From Dyadobacter endophyticus (GTDB taxonomy: Bacteria; Bacteroidota; Bacteroidia; Cytophagales; Spirosomataceae): a stretch of 64,000 nucleotides of DNA. Both the position numbers and the translations under genes were made by a program. Positions 9,097 to 17,626 of this stretch are shown in pieces. Where the stretch lies: assembly GCF_014641595.1 (NCBI RefSeq), contig NZ_BMIA01000007.1:62001-126000 (forward strand). The letters are read 5' to 3'. The notes under the pieces are model-generated. The model was not told where the DNA came from. It searched no databases and was given only the letters and a program-made list of their open reading frames with translations. The stretch's first letter is position 1. Each line of letters opens with the position of its first letter.

Positions 9097-9705
9097 ATGA
9101 AAGTTCAGGAAGCCAAGTATGTGATGAGTAACTCCGACTACGAAAAGTGCCCGGAGCCCATCCTTCCCGAATATGCATTTATCGGACGCTCCAATGTGGG
9201 TAAATCCTCGCTTATCAACATGCTGACAGGCAAAAAAGCGTTGGCCAAAACATCGCAGCAGCCGGGAAAAACGCAGATGATCAACCATTTTATCATCGAC
9301 GACACGTGGTATCTGGTCGATTTGCCCGGTTATGGTTATGCCAAAGTGAGCAAAGTCGAGCGCGACAAGTGGGAGAAGATGATCCATGATTACCTGCATT
9401 ACCGCGAAAACCTGATTTGCACCTTCGTGCTGGTGGACGTCAGGCACAGCGCGATGGCCGTCGATCTGGAATTTATGGCTGCATTAGGCGAGGCGGGCAT
9501 TCCGTTCGAGATCATATTTACCAAAGCTGATAAGCTCAAACCGGGCCAGGTAGCCAGCCAGGTGGCGGCTTACAAGCTAAAAATGGGTGAAATGTGGGAA
9601 GAAGTGCCGGAAATGTATGTAACCTCGGCAGAGAAAAATGAAGGCCGCGAGCCTATTCTGGCGACAATAGAAACTTATAATCAGTCGTTTGTGAAGACAA
9701 AGTAG
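9097..9705 (+). CDS. engB: ribosome biogenesis GTP-binding protein EngB/YsxC
   Basis: 202-residue TrmE-Era-EngA-EngB family GTPase needed for assembly of the large ribosomal subunit. G1 is GRSNVGKS (residues 30-37); the Thr-containing G2 is in TSQQPGKTQ; G3 is DLPGYG; G4 is TKAD (a family variant of NKxD); the G5-like segment is TSAEKNEG. Length matches the family. The gene follows a ~155-base divergent intergenic region shared with the thioredoxin-like gene. Short name ysxC or yihA in other species. Confidence 0.96.
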   Translation: MKVQEAKYVMSNSDYEKCPEPILPEYAFIGRSNVGKSSLINMLTGKKALAKTSQQPGKTQMINHFIIDDTWYLVDLPGYGYAKVSKVERDKWEKMIHDYLHYRENLICTFVLVDVRHSAMAVDLEFMAALGEAGIPFEIIFTKADKLKPGQVASQVAAYKLKMGEMWEEVPEMYVTSAEKNEGREPILATIETYNQSFVKTK

Positions 9706-9803
9706 CATATCGGTTGTTTCCCCGGCAATCTTTCCGTTATTTTGCGCAAAAATTGATTGCCGCATCCAACATTAACATCAAGATATAAACATAGTAAGAA
9801 AGG

Positions 9804-10337
9804 ATGAGTGAAAAAGTAGAGTCAACAGGAATGGATTTGTTGAAAGAAGTAGCCAATGTATCCGGCAAGCCAGGGTTGTTCCGCATTCTGAAACCAAGCC
9901 GTGCGGGCGTGATCGTGGAAAGCCTGGACGAGAAACGTGAAAAAACGCTGATCGGCCCGACTGCTCGCGTATCGGTACTGAAAGACGTTTCGATCTTTAC
10001 AGACGGTGCAGAAGAATCTGTTGCCCTGTCGGATGTGTTCCTGAAAATCCGTGAGATCCACGGCGAAGAGGTTACATTGTCTGTCAAAACTTCATCAGAT
10101 AAAGAACTCATCGAGTTTCTTGCTGAGGTACTTCCGGATTTCGACCGCACGAAGGTGTATGTGTCGGACATCAAGAAAGTCATTACCTGGTACAACCTGC
10201 TTTCGAAATACACGCCCGAAGCATTTGTTGCAACAGAAGGTGAGACGGAAGTTGCTGCCGAGCCGGTTGCAGAAACCCCTGCGGTAGAAGAAGCTCCTGC
10301 GAAAAAGGCTCCCAAAAAAGAAAAAAGTAAAGCTTAA
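9804..10337 (+). CDS. DUF5606-type protein of Bacteroidetes
   Basis: 177-residue soluble protein. Residues ~10-140 match what I know as the DUF5606 family (core GKPGLFRILKPSRAGVIVES and a WYN motif near the end), which is almost confined to Bacteroidetes and has no established function. The last ~35 residues are a low-complexity Glu/Ala/Pro then Lys-rich tail, which may be disordered. The ATG at 9804 has an AAGAAAGG stretch just before it; a second Met at codon 10 is possible. It lies between engB and deoC and ends at a terminator. Confidence 0.8.
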   Translation: MSEKVESTGMDLLKEVANVSGKPGLFRILKPSRAGVIVESLDEKREKTLIGPTARVSVLKDVSIFTDGAEESVALSDVFLKIREIHGEEVTLSVKTSSDKELIEFLAEVLPDFDRTKVYVSDIKKVITWYNLLSKYTPEAFVATEGETEVAAEPVAETPAVEEAPAKKAPKKEKSKA

Positions 10338-10357
10338 CAGCGACTGATATAATGTGG

Positions 10358-10390
10358 AACCCTGCCTTTCCGGCGGGGTTTTCCGTTTTT
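10358..10390 (+). terminator. intrinsic terminator after the DUF5606 gene
   Basis: Stem AACCCTGCC / GGCGGGGTT (10358-10366 and 10372-10380, one G-T pair, 5-base loop) followed by TTTTCCGTTTTT. It ends only 3 bases before the deoC start, so deoC either starts from read-through or from a promoter overlapping this hairpin. Confidence 0.8.
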
Positions 10391-10393
10391 AAT

Positions 10394-11053
10394 ATGGACA
10401 ATCTTTCTTCCTACATCGACCATACGCTGCTCAGCGCGACGGCCAGCGAAACCGACATCCGCAAAATCTGTGAAGAGGCCTGGATCCATCAGTTCAAGGC
10501 CGTTTGCGTAGCGCCTGTATATGTGCCGTATGTAATGGAAATGCTGGAATTTTGTCCGATTAAAATCGAAACGGCAACGGTGATCGGCTTTCCAATGGGC
10601 TATTCTACCACTGCTACCAAGCTTTTCGAAGCACGGGAGGCATTGCAAAATGGTGCTACCGAGCTCGATGTGGTAATGAATCTTTCACAATTCAAATCCA
10701 TGGCTTATCTGAGCGTCCGCGAAGAACTCATACAACTCGCGGACCTAGCGCATGAGCAGAATGCATTGCTGAAAGTCATTATCGAAACCGCTTACCTCGA
10801 TTCGTTCGATCTGTACACGGCCTGCGAAATCTGCGCGGAAGCCAAAGTGGATTTTGTGAAAACGTCTACGGGCTTTGGTCCCGGCGGCGCGGATGCCGAA
10901 ACGGTTCGTAAAATGCGTTCGATTCTGCCTGCGGAAGTAAAAATCAAGGCATCGGGTGGTATCAAGACTTATGAACAGGCCATTGCCATGATCGAAGCCG
11001 GTGCGGAACGTATCGGGACTTCGTCGGGCGTAGCGATCGTAACCCGCGCATGA
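10394..11053 (+). CDS. deoC: deoxyribose-phosphate aldolase
   Basis: 219-residue class I aldolase that splits 2-deoxyribose 5-phosphate into acetaldehyde and glyceraldehyde 3-phosphate, in nucleoside salvage. The start at 10394 (MDNLSSYIDHTLL) is chosen because the preceding codons lie in a terminator hairpin. YIDHTLL is the typical N-terminus, ELDVVMN and LKVIIET hold conserved residues, and VDFVKTSTGF contains the Schiff-base lysine. KASGGI near the end holds the second conserved lysine. It overlaps the next gene by the 4 bases ATGA, indicating translational coupling with a glycosyltransferase, an unexpected partner. Confidence 0.95.
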   Translation: MDNLSSYIDHTLLSATASETDIRKICEEAWIHQFKAVCVAPVYVPYVMEMLEFCPIKIETATVIGFPMGYSTTATKLFEAREALQNGATELDVVMNLSQFKSMAYLSVREELIQLADLAHEQNALLKVIIETAYLDSFDLYTACEICAEAKVDFVKTSTGFGPGGADAETVRKMRSILPAEVKIKASGGIKTYEQAIAMIEAGAERIGTSSGVAIVTRA

Positions 11054-12162
11054 AACGCGTGCTGCTGCTCAGTACGGTGCACCCGTCGGCAGACCCGCGC
11101 ATTATGTACAAGATTGCGCCTTCGCTCCAAAGCTATTATGAGGTGTTTTGTGCGTTGCCCGGGGTTCGCGGAGGTTTGCGAAAAAATCTGCATTTGATCC
11201 GCCTGCCAAAATTCGGGCGGTTGCTCCCCAGGATTTTACTGGCGCATCCCATTGCATTGTTAAAATGCCTGCCGCTGAGGCCGGATATCGTCCACATTTT
11301 TGTACCGGAGCTGATTCCACTGGCATTACTTTTCCAATGGGCCGGAGCGAAAGTGGTATATGAAGTACAGGAGAACCTGTTTAAGAAATTTGCGATCAAG
11401 CGGTATAATAACGGTCTGGTTTTCAAATGGCTATTCCGGTTTTTCGACCGGCTGGCACGCCGGAGGTTCCATTTAATTTTTACGGACGACGCCTACCTGG
11501 AAGAATACCGCAATCTGACAAAGCCATTCGCCATTATCCACAATTACGTATCGCTACCTGTCATGGACACGCTCGCACACGAGGATGCACGCACGCCCGG
11601 GCCCGAGCTATTCTACCTGGGTGTGGTGTCTATGGAACGCTGCCTGGATACGATGATCAATGCGCTGGCCCTATTGAAGAAGAGCTATCCTGACTGCCAT
11701 CTGCACCTTTTCGGCCCCATGAGGGTAGACAAGGAGGAGCTGGGAGCCATAGCAGACTACGGGCAGGTAATGAATAATATCACATTCCACGGTTATACCG
11801 ACCAGCAAGTGGCGCTAAAATATGCCAGCCAGGCAATCGCCGGTATCGCATTGCTTAAACCTGTGGCCGATTATCCGGATTCGTTTCCAACGAAAATGTT
11901 TGAGTACATGGCACTAAAATTGCCTGTTATTACTTCGGATTTCCCTCTTTACAAGCGAATCGTGGAGGACTCGGGAAGTGGTTATTGTATCTCACCGTAT
12001 GATCCGGAAGCGCTGCATAACGCGCTGCAATGCTGCATTTCCGAGAATGCATTACGCTCGCAAATGGGTAACAACGGGAGAAAAGCCTCGGAGACCTGCT
12101 ATAACTGGGCCTCGGAAGAAGCAAAACTGTTGTCATTTTATAACGACATTTTGCTTTCCTGA
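11050..12162 (+). CDS. glycosyltransferase family 4-like (GT-B fold)
   Basis: 370-residue GT-B fold enzyme. The N-terminal part has HPSADPRI and a Rossmann half with PDIVHIF; the C-terminal half starts around FYLGVVSMER and contains the nucleotide-sugar site FPTKMFEYMALKLPVI, in which the Glu is the conserved donor-binding residue of GT4 enzymes. It likely adds a sugar to a surface glycan. Translation is coupled to deoC (ATGA overlap). Acceptor and donor cannot be derived. The start codon is well fixed by the overlap and by the immediate beta strand RVLLLSTVHP. Confidence 0.88.
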   Translation: MKRVLLLSTVHPSADPRIMYKIAPSLQSYYEVFCALPGVRGGLRKNLHLIRLPKFGRLLPRILLAHPIALLKCLPLRPDIVHIFVPELIPLALLFQWAGAKVVYEVQENLFKKFAIKRYNNGLVFKWLFRFFDRLARRRFHLIFTDDAYLEEYRNLTKPFAIIHNYVSLPVMDTLAHEDARTPGPELFYLGVVSMERCLDTMINALALLKKSYPDCHLHLFGPMRVDKEELGAIADYGQVMNNITFHGYTDQQVALKYASQAIAGIALLKPVADYPDSFPTKMFEYMALKLPVITSDFPLYKRIVEDSGSGYCISPYDPEALHNALQCCISENALRSQMGNNGRKASETCYNWASEEAKLLSFYNDILLS

Positions 12163-12230
12163 CAATCTGATTTACAGAAACACGCATTATGATTTTATAA
12201 ATTTATTATTGAATTGTTCAAATATGGAGT

Positions 12231-12281
12231 GCTACGATTTCTACGAAATATTTAACTTTCGGAATCGAAAAGAATTGTAGC
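12231..12281 (+). other. stem-loop upstream of the KAS III gene
   Basis: GCTACGATT (12231-12239) can pair with AATTGTAGC (12273-12281) with one G-T pair, and ATTTC/GAAAT can form a second small stem inside. It lies in the 141-base gap between the glycosyltransferase and KAS III genes, 22 bases before the start codon. Could be a weak terminator or leader structure; no T-run. Confidence 0.3.
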
Positions 12282-12303
12282 TTGCGAAGTCAACTTCTCA
12301 ATC

Positions 12304-13248
12304 ATGTATATTAATACGGTTAGTCATTATCTGCCAAGCGAAGTTATTGGTAATGAATATTTTACAAATCTCAACAACCTATCTAACGAGTGGATCACGG
12401 AAAGAACGGGAATCTCAGAAAGACGTAAAGCATCAGCAGACGAAAATACCTCGACCATGGCCATCAGGGCTGTGGAATCCTTACTTGAAAAAATCCCTTA
12501 CAGTAAAAACGAGATAGATCTGATCGTGGGGGCAACTTATACGCCTTACGATACCATCGTCACGCTCGCACACGCGGTACAGCATCAGCTTCAAATTCCC
12601 GACATTCCCGTCGTGAGCATTTCTTCCGCCTGCTCGTCGCTGCTCAATGCCATCGAGATCGTCGAAGGTTATTTTGCCATGGGCAAGGCCTCCAAAGCGC
12701 TGGTGGTAGTTTCCGATCATAACACGGCCTACTACAACGAAATGGATACGGTTTCAGGGCATTTGTGGGGCGATGGCGCTTCTGCATTGCTCATTTCAAA
12801 AGAGCGGCAGACGGAGAACGATATGCAAATCAAAAAGTTGATTACCGGTGGCGCTGCTACCAGCGGAAAAGCAGTGGATGCAGTGGTGCTTCGACCGAAC
12901 GATCGTGGAGTGGTGATGCCTTTCGGACGTGATGTGTTCCAGAATGCATGCGTGTACATGCCCAAAGTAAGTCAGCAGGTTTTGCAAGAATGCGGCCTGA
13001 CGATTAACGACCTCGATTACCTTATCCCTCACCAGGCCAATCATAGGATCAGCCTCAATGTGATCAATACATTGGGTATCCCTGCCGAAAAACTGATATC
13101 GAACATTCAATACCTCGGTAACACGGGCTGTGCCGGATGCGCGATCGCGCTTTCGGAGAATAAAGAGAAATTCAAAAAAGGTGAAAATATCGTGATCACG
13201 GTATTTGGCGGCGGCTATTCGTACGGGGCTATGCTGCTTACCATTTGA
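12304..13248 (+). CDS. 3-oxoacyl-ACP synthase III-like (divergent KAS III)
   Basis: 314-residue thiolase-fold enzyme of the KAS III type, which condenses an acyl-CoA with malonyl-ACP or a related acceptor. NEWITERTGISERR is the family start; the catalytic Cys is in SSACSSL (about residue 109), His in PHQANHR, Asn in YLGNTGCAG. The usual CSGF and GDGAGA motifs of housekeeping FabH are CSSL and GDGASA here, and the protein is slightly short. It is likely a specialised member rather than the essential FabH. It follows a glycosyltransferase gene on the same strand; a lipid- or acyl-modification role is inference. Confidence 0.85.
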   Translation: MYINTVSHYLPSEVIGNEYFTNLNNLSNEWITERTGISERRKASADENTSTMAIRAVESLLEKIPYSKNEIDLIVGATYTPYDTIVTLAHAVQHQLQIPDIPVVSISSACSSLLNAIEIVEGYFAMGKASKALVVVSDHNTAYYNEMDTVSGHLWGDGASALLISKERQTENDMQIKKLITGGAATSGKAVDAVVLRPNDRGVVMPFGRDVFQNACVYMPKVSQQVLQECGLTINDLDYLIPHQANHRISLNVINTLGIPAEKLISNIQYLGNTGCAGCAIALSENKEKFKKGENIVITVFGGGYSYGAMLLTI

Positions 13249-13269
13249 TTGCCCGACAATAAGTCATAA

Positions 13270-13327
13270 ACATAGGTTGCATCAAAAACTTCGTTGTCAG
13301 CTTAGTCATATTTGATGCAACCTATGT
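13270..13327. repeat. perfect 17-bp inverted repeat between convergent genes
   Basis: ACATAGGTTGCATCAAA (13270-13286) is matched exactly by its reverse complement at 13311-13327, with a 24-base spacer. It lies between the convergent KAS III and M1 peptidase genes. No T-run follows on either side, so it is not a textbook terminator. It could still stop transcription from both sides or be a repeat-element hairpin. Confidence 0.85.
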
Positions 13328-13337
13328 CGCTCAATGC

Positions 13338-15338
13338 TTAGTTCACGTCCGGCTCGGCATTGTATGATGCCGGTTTCCAGACATTGTTTTCAGGATTGAT
13401 ATCCGGGAGGCTATGCTCAGGATCGATCATTACCGACCGGATAGGCCCCTGAGTAGCCGCTTTGAACGTCCATGCACCGCCCCGCTGCCAGATTTCTACC
13501 GGCAGTTCAACGCGCGTTTTTTTCCCACTTACTTCTTCGATATCCACTTTTACGGGCATTGCCAGCTGGTCCAGGTTCTCGATAGTGATATAAGAGCCCT
13601 TCTGCGGGTTTTGTTCTACATAGGCCACCTCCTTCACTGACTGGTCGAGTTTATAATTCTCGAAAAACCAGCCTTTCCAGAACCAGCCCAGGTCTTCGCC
13701 AGCTGCATCCTCGATGGTTCGGAAGAAATCGTAAGGCGTGGGATGCTTGAATGCCCAGCGCTGTACATAAATTTTGAATGCATAGTCGAAACGCTCTTTG
13801 CCGAGAATTTGCTCGCGAAGCATTTTCAGGCCTAATGCAGGTTTATAATACGCTTCCCAGCCCAGGTTCACGGCCTGAACCACGTCAGGAATCGTCATAA
13901 TCGGATCCGCTTTCGGGCGGAAGATCATCGGTGCCAAACGGTGCATATCGTTCATCTGGGTCGTTTTATATTCCCCATTATTAAAGTTATCGCCCGAAAG
14001 GAAGTTGATAAACGTATTGAACCCTTCGTCCATCCACGCATATTTACGCTCATTGTTACCTACGATCATCGGGAACCAGTTGTGGCCGAACTCATGATCG
14101 GTTACGCCCCAAAGATCCTCTTTACGGCTCTTGCTGCTGCAAAAAACGATTCCGGGATATTCCATACCACCCACAATACCGGCCACATTCGTCGCCACGG
14201 GGTAGGTATATTCATGCACATAATTGGAATAGAACTCGATGCATCCCTTTACGTACTCGGTCGAACGGCCCCAGCCATCGAGCCCGCCGTCCTCGGCCGG
14301 ATACACCGACTGCGCCAACGCAGTTTTACCTTTCGGCAGGTTCATACGCGCCGCATCCCATACAAACGCTTTGGAAGTAGCCCAGGCAATGTCGCGCGCC
14401 TGCACGCAACGGAAGCGCCAGGTCAATGTGCCCGATTGTTTTGGTCTCGTATTTGGGTTCGTAACTTCTTCTGCACTGCGGATTACGACGGTCTGGTCGC
14501 TTTTGGCAGCTTCGGCCAGTCTTTTACGCTGCTCAGCGGTAAGTACTTCGTTCGGGTTAAGCAATTCGCCCGAACCTACTACGATATGATCCCAGGGAAC
14601 AGTTACATTGTATTCAAAATCACCATATTCGAGGTAAAACTCACCTGCACCAAGGTAGGGAAGCAAATTCCATCCTTCGATATCGTCAAAAACGGCTACG
14701 CGGGGGTACCATTGCGCCATTTCGTACACGATACCATTTTTCGTTTCAAGCGTACCCATGCGGTCGGAGCCGTACTCAGGAACTTTGAACGAATAGGCCA
14801 GCTTGATTTTAATCACATCACCATTCGCTTTCACCGGTGTTTTGAGGCGGATCTGCATCCGGGTATCGGTAATCTTGTATTCCGCATCCACAAATGCGCC
14901 CTTACCTTGCTGCACAGTTACTGCTTTGATGGAATCTCCGCCGTCAAAACCCATATTACCGAAACGGCCACCGGTAACCGGCGTGGTTTGTGCGCCTCTC
15001 GAATGGCTACCAAATGCATTCTGATCGAGTTGGAGCCAGATAAATTCGAGGTTTTCAGGACTATTGTTTTTATAGGTAAGCTCCACTTCCCCGCTCACAG
15101 TCCCTTTCTCCTCTTCGAGCGCTACATTGATCTTGTAATCGGCACGGTTTTGCCAGTATTTGGGCCCGGGGGCGCCACTTCCGGTCCGGTACTCGTTGCC
15201 GGGCTGGAAGTTGAAGAGCGGGTGGAAGAGCACATGCGCATCATATTTCACCTTCTCCGCTTCCTGTGCGATAGTGTTGTTGAAGAAGCCCAGACTGCTC
15301 ATTGCAATGAGGCCCAGACGAAATACTGAAATTTTCAT
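13338..15338 (-). CDS. M1 family metallopeptidase (aminopeptidase N-like), exported
   Basis: 666-residue zinc peptidase with a signal peptide ending TIAQ; the start at 15338 removes 17 non-conserved codons. The gluzincin motif HEFGH lies around residue 415 and the third zinc ligand Glu follows 18-19 residues later in WMDEGFNTF. GGMEYPG is the substrate N-terminus binding GxMEN-like loop in a GGMEY form. The N-terminal third is the beta-sandwich of M1 enzymes. It should trim peptides in the periplasm or outside the cell. It is shorter than E. coli PepN because it lacks the long helical C-terminal domain. It is divergent from meaB. Confidence 0.92.
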   Translation of the reverse strand: MKISVFRLGLIAMSSLGFFNNTIAQEAEKVKYDAHVLFHPLFNFQPGNEYRTGSGAPGPKYWQNRADYKINVALEEEKGTVSGEVELTYKNNSPENLEFIWLQLDQNAFGSHSRGAQTTPVTGGRFGNMGFDGGDSIKAVTVQQGKGAFVDAEYKITDTRMQIRLKTPVKANGDVIKIKLAYSFKVPEYGSDRMGTLETKNGIVYEMAQWYPRVAVFDDIEGWNLLPYLGAGEFYLEYGDFEYNVTVPWDHIVVGSGELLNPNEVLTAEQRKRLAEAAKSDQTVVIRSAEEVTNPNTRPKQSGTLTWRFRCVQARDIAWATSKAFVWDAARMNLPKGKTALAQSVYPAEDGGLDGWGRSTEYVKGCIEFYSNYVHEYTYPVATNVAGIVGGMEYPGIVFCSSKSRKEDLWGVTDHEFGHNWFPMIVGNNERKYAWMDEGFNTFINFLSGDNFNNGEYKTTQMNDMHRLAPMIFRPKADPIMTIPDVVQAVNLGWEAYYKPALGLKMLREQILGKERFDYAFKIYVQRWAFKHPTPYDFFRTIEDAAGEDLGWFWKGWFFENYKLDQSVKEVAYVEQNPQKGSYITIENLDQLAMPVKVDIEEVSGKKTRVELPVEIWQRGGAWTFKAATQGPIRSVMIDPEHSLPDINPENNVWKPASYNAEPDVN

Positions 15339-15427
15339 TATAATGGTTAAAAAATTGGAAATATTGGGTTGTAAACGAGCAATATACACCTTTTCACCTG
15401 TTTTAAGTCAAAAAGTTTCATTTTAGC

Positions 15428-15448
15428 GACAGACAGTGCCTGTTTGTC
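15428..15448 (+). promoter_or_regulatory. small dyad upstream of meaB
   Basis: GACAGACAG / CTGTTTGTC (15428-15436 and 15440-15448, one G-T mismatch, 3-base centre) lies 23 bases before the meaB start in the region shared with the divergent M1 peptidase gene. A binding site or an RNA hairpin are both possible. Confidence 0.25.
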
Positions 15449-15471
15449 TACCAATGTAAAATTCACGTCCA

Positions 15472-16470
15472 ATGCGCCAGCGATTGCCTGTCGAAACATA
15501 TACCAAAGGCGTCCTCGCGGGCGACCGGGCAACGCTCAGCCGGGCCATTACGGTCATGGAAAGCAGCCTTCCCGACGATCGCGCATTGGCAGGCCAGATC
15601 CTCCAAAATATCTTGCCACATACCGGTAAGTCGATTCGCATTGGCATTACCGGCGTACCGGGCGTGGGGAAAAGCACATTTATCGAGTCATTCGGCGTTT
15701 ATCTTACTTCGCTGGGCAAGCGCGTAGCTGTGCTGGCGGTCGATCCGAGCAGCAAACAGTCGGGGGGGAGCATATTGGGCGACAAAACACGAATGGAAAA
15801 ACTCGCACGTGACCCGAACGCGTACATCCGCCCTTCGCCTACGAATCTTTCGCTCGGGGGCGTCGCACGGCACACACGTGAGGCGATATTGTTGTGTGAA
15901 GCAGCAGGTTACGACATGATATTGGTTGAAACGGTGGGCGTTGGCCAATCCGAAACGCTGGTAAAAGGCATGACCGACTTCTTCCTCTTGCTCATGCTTG
16001 CCGGTGCGGGCGACGAGTTACAGGGCATCAAAAAGGGCATTATGGAAATGGTGGATGCCGTGGCTGTTAACAAGGCTGATAGTGGCAATGAGCTGGCAGT
16101 CGCGAAAGCCGTCTCCGAATACCGTCAGGCTTTGCATCTTTTCCCGGAGCCGCCCTCGAAGGTGCCCATTCAGGTTGTGGCGTGTTCGGCATTGGAAGGC
16201 ATTGGAATGAAAGCGATTTGGAAGCTGATTTCGGATTACTATGCTCAAACTTCCGAACATGGCTTCTTACAGCAAAACAGGCAGTTTCAACGGGTAGACT
16301 GGCTTCGCGAGCAGATCCGGCAGTTGCTGGAAGACCGGTTTTATGAAAATGAATGGGTGAAAAAGCACATCGCCGCCATGGATGAGGCCGTCCGAAGCGG
16401 GGAAAAAGTGCCCGGCGAGGCGGCGGCGGATTTGATCAACGCTTTTCTTCTTAATTCCGCTAAGTCATAA
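15472..16470 (+). CDS. meaB: methylmalonyl-CoA mutase-associated GTPase MeaB
   Basis: 332-residue G3E-family P-loop GTPase (also called ArgK) that protects and reloads adenosylcobalamin in methylmalonyl-CoA mutase. Walker A is GVPGVGKST; DPSSKQSGGSILGDKTRM, the switch region, is diagnostic; VETVGVGQSE is the Walker B/switch II area; NKAD is the base-specificity motif. The C-terminal ~60 residues are the helical dimerisation arm. The mutase subunits are not in this window, so it acts in trans. Length is normal. Confidence 0.95.
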   Translation: MRQRLPVETYTKGVLAGDRATLSRAITVMESSLPDDRALAGQILQNILPHTGKSIRIGITGVPGVGKSTFIESFGVYLTSLGKRVAVLAVDPSSKQSGGSILGDKTRMEKLARDPNAYIRPSPTNLSLGGVARHTREAILLCEAAGYDMILVETVGVGQSETLVKGMTDFFLLLMLAGAGDELQGIKKGIMEMVDAVAVNKADSGNELAVAKAVSEYRQALHLFPEPPSKVPIQVVACSALEGIGMKAIWKLISDYYAQTSEHGFLQQNRQFQRVDWLREQIRQLLEDRFYENEWVKKHIAAMDEAVRSGEKVPGEAAADLINAFLLNSAKS

Positions 16471-16496
16471 AAATTCCCTGTAAGAGCATTTTTCAC

Positions 16497-16504
16497 TAAG
16501 TTTG
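16497..16504 (+). promoter_or_regulatory. -7 promoter element for the following lipoprotein gene
   Basis: TAAGTTTG matches the Bacteroidetes -7 consensus TAnnTTTG exactly, 58 bases before the start codon. The expected TTTG at -33 is only TTCC, so the assignment is tentative. Confidence 0.4.
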
Positions 16505-16562
16505 CGCGTTAACACTAACGCGAATCAACTCTATTGATCTTAACTTTTTTACGTTCTCAACT

Positions 16563-17039
16563 ATGAAAAAAACCTACGCCCTCAGCAAGACCTCCTTGCT
16601 CGCCATGCTCATGATCCTTTCTGTGGCTTTTGCTTGTAAGGACGACAAAGATGAACCGACACCGCCAGCAAACAACGATCCGATCGTGGCGACATGGCAA
16701 CTTACTGCCGTTGCGGCTGCTCCCGGATCTACGCTCCCCGTTGACCCTGCCGCACTCGTCCAGTGCATTTACAGCTTAAAGTTGACGTTTAACGCTGACA
16801 ATACCATTGCCACTGCCGATTGTGATAATGCTGTCTCTCTCATTAATGCAGTTATCCCAATTAATGGCGCTAAATGGGAAGTTAAGGATGGTAATCTGAT
16901 ATTGAAAGACGCTTCGAACAATTCCAAATCTTTTAAATACACGCTGAACGGCTCCGATTTGCAAGTTGCCGTTGACGATGCCGCCGTTATTCCTGGTTCA
17001 GCGGCCATTGATGTTGTTTTGAAATTCAAAAAAGTATAA
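16563..17039 (+). CDS. small lipoprotein, lipocalin-like
   Basis: 158-residue lipoprotein: basic N-terminus, hydrophobic stretch, then lipobox with Cys25 (VAFAC) followed by a charged/Pro-rich linker. The mature part starts with a WQLTAV segment and has alternating beta strands (LTFNADNTI, WEVKDGNLIL, FKYTLNGSDL, DVVLKFKK), the pattern of lipocalin-like DUF families common in Bacteroidetes. Two cysteines (in VQCIYS and ADCDNA) may form a disulfide. Ligand and role are unknown. It is a single-gene unit with its own promoter element and terminator. Confidence 0.8.
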   Translation: MKKTYALSKTSLLAMLMILSVAFACKDDKDEPTPPANNDPIVATWQLTAVAAAPGSTLPVDPAALVQCIYSLKLTFNADNTIATADCDNAVSLINAVIPINGAKWEVKDGNLILKDASNNSKSFKYTLNGSDLQVAVDDAAVIPGSAAIDVVLKFKKV

Positions 17040-17056
17040 GCTTTCAAATAATAAAC

Positions 17057-17088
17057 AAAAGAGCCGGGCTTCTCAGTCCGGCTTTTTT
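17057..17088. terminator. intrinsic terminator between convergent lipoprotein and SnoaL-like genes
   Basis: AGCCGG / CCGGCT (17062-17067 and 17078-17083) with a 10-base loop, flanked by AAAA on the left and TTTTTT on the right, so both strands get a T-run. Confidence 0.85.
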
Positions 17089-17089
17089 G

Positions 17090-17524
17090 TTACCCGCTCG
17101 TATGATCGCAAACGATCAGCCATTTGCCCTTAATTTTTTTGAACAAAAGCGTGTAATGCCCTTCCATATCGCCTTTTTCAGGTCGGGTCAAATGAAATTT
17201 CCCTACCACGAACGCGACACCCGGGCCCGGGAATGAAAAATTGAGAAAGGTAAATTTCAAAGTACCCATCGTCGCACGGTCGGGGTAACGTTTGAGATAA
17301 CCCTCATAGGTAGGCTTGTAGCCGTAGGTAATACCCGTCTTTCCGACAAACATCAGCGAATCGGATTCCCAGTAGCCGTTCATGAACGATTTGATATCCC
17401 CTTTGTTCCAATCTGCTTCCTGACGTTTCAGAATGCCGAGGATCTCGTCCTTGTCGCGCGCCGATTGGGCATTTGCCGTGAATGCGACGCCGATCAGAAT
17501 GAGGGTAAAAAGCCAGTTTCTCAT
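17090..17524 (-). CDS. exported SnoaL/DUF4440-like protein
   Basis: 144-residue protein with a signal peptide (start at 17524, cleavage after ANAQS). The mature part has the NTF2-like cone fold pattern of the DUF4440/SnoaL group: EADWNKGDIKSFMNGYWESDSLMFVG, then strands ending in GKWLIVCDHTS. Members of this family are small enzymes or ligand-binding proteins with no common reaction, so no activity is claimed. The longer frame starting at 17599 would add 25 residues before the signal peptide. Confidence 0.82.
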   Translation of the reverse strand: MRNWLFTLILIGVAFTANAQSARDKDEILGILKRQEADWNKGDIKSFMNGYWESDSLMFVGKTGITYGYKPTYEGYLKRYPDRATMGTLKFTFLNFSFPGPGVAFVVGKFHLTRPEKGDMEGHYTLLFKKIKGKWLIVCDHTSG

Positions 17525-17626
17525 ATTTTTTACGGATTTTTGTAGTGCAATTGACGATTCTAAATATAACGGAAAGATCATCGCCCCGGAAAGGCGCATT
17601 GCCGAAATATCATTGATCCAACAGGT

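Noticed and set aside
13941..15329. 462-codon plus-strand frame opposite the M1 peptidase gene
   Set aside because: A shadow frame of the minus-strand peptidase, whose zinc motifs and signal peptide are intact.
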